From Pseudoteredinibacter isoporae (GTDB taxonomy: Bacteria > Pseudomonadota > Gammaproteobacteria > Pseudomonadales > Cellvibrionaceae), in the NCBI RefSeq assembly GCF_011602085.1, contig NZ_JAAONY010000001.1:1612001-1676000 (forward strand): a DNA stretch of 64,000 nt, written 5' to 3'. A program made the position numbers and the translations under genes. The notes under the pieces were generated by a model. The model searched no databases. It saw nothing but the letters and a program-made list of their open reading frames with translations, and was not told where the DNA came from. Below, piece after piece: positions 63,725 to 64,000 of the stretch (position 1 is its first letter; every line of letters starts with the position of its first letter).

Positions 63725-63885
63725 AATCTACGTCTCATTATTCTAGTTGGGTAGACGCTGCCGCGATCCGGTATGGTCTGTACGGCAAATCTGACTCGGT
63801 TACAGAGCCGATTTTGCCGTAATTTGGCGAATGATGCGAGAAATTGGCCGATAAGCCGAAAATTGGCAATATTGATAAAGCCAAG

Positions 63886-64000
63886 TTACTGTGACTGCAT
63901 CAAACGTTGCTTTTGGCGGTTCCAATCGCGTTGTTTTTCCGTTTCACGCTTGTCATGTTGCTGCTTACCCTTACCCAAACCAATCTGGCATTTCACCAAA
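63886..64000 (-). CDS. smpB: SsrA-binding protein SmpB, C-terminal part
   Basis: The last 37 residues of SmpB lie at the right edge: [19 protein letters not shown] followed by a Lys/Arg-rich tail ending RLMQSQ. This matches the conserved SmpB end, where the basic tail enters the ribosomal mRNA channel during trans-translation with tmRNA. The N-terminal part is outside the window. An ssrA (tmRNA) gene may lie beyond the edge. Confidence 0.92.
   Translation of the reverse strand, partial: LVKCQIGLGKGKQQHDKRETEKQRDWNRQKQRLMQSQ

Noticed and set aside
1..64000. CRISPR array, prophage, rRNA operon or intact insertion sequence
   Set aside because: No regularly spaced repeats, phage structural genes, rRNA sequence or complete transposase with terminal repeats were seen.

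Overview
The window looks like chromosomal DNA of a marine-type gammaproteobacterium related to Pseudomonadales/Cellvibrionales. The evidence is gene order and gene content. The rpsU-yqeY-dnaG-rpoD block lies opposite tsaD, the lptD-surA-pdxA-rsmA-apaG-apaH series is intact, and the Pseudomonas-style amgK-murU recycling pair sits next to lptD. TonB receptors are also prominent. Every protein family I recognise in the housekeeping stretches fits that lineage; the exact genus cannot be read from the sequence.

Layout. Positions 1-8500 hold a catabolic operon on the + strand: a TonB-dependent receptor, an Asp/Glu/hydantoin-type racemase, a cupin, HyuA, HyuB and an NCS1 permease. This is a complete uptake-and-hydrolysis route for a hydantoin- or lactam-like compound of unknown identity. 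Positions 8585-13224 hold an acyltransferase-like membrane protein, a siderophore-type TonB receptor behind a perfect 26-bp palindrome, and an exported plant-type leucine-rich-repeat protein. Positions 13569-18777 hold a LytS/LytTR two-component pair and then three genes: an exported SDR, an ADP/ATP-translocase-like transporter and an exported methyltransferase.

Positions 18778-22700 are a visibly AT-rich island directly 3' of a tRNA-Ile2 gene. It carries a four-gene, overlapping operon that I read as an ABC three-component (ABC-3C) conflict system: a DUF2326 ABC-type ATPase, a small winged-helix middle component, a third component with the typical C-terminal domain, and a 65-residue single-pass membrane peptide. 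The C-terminal tail of the membrane peptide aligns without gaps to the N-terminal tail of the third component. That pairing is what one expects of an effector recruited by homotypic beta or amyloid-type contact, and it is the most interesting thing in the window. A decayed IS3-family transposase and another single-pass membrane protein lie beside it.

Positions 22709-36166 are core genome: tRNA-Ile2, an AbgT transporter, the macromolecular-synthesis block, tsaD, folB-folK, a hydrolase, folM-cca, and an EamA permease preceded by a structured, terminator-ending leader. Positions 36159-41147 hold a receiver-histidine kinase, a helix-turn-helix/receiver fusion, galE and ugd (UDP-sugar supply). Positions 41165-48293 hold the apaH-to-lptD series on the minus strand. 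Positions 48527-54964 hold amgK-murU, a DUF3530 protein, rpe, a gamma-glutamyltransferase and small genes. Positions 55939-58182 form a gapdh-arsJ pair for arsenate detoxification behind a possible ArsR-type operator. Positions 59094-63724 hold tcdA facing a csdA-csdE gene fusion, then tatD and an NSS-family transporter. The tail of smpB runs off the right edge.
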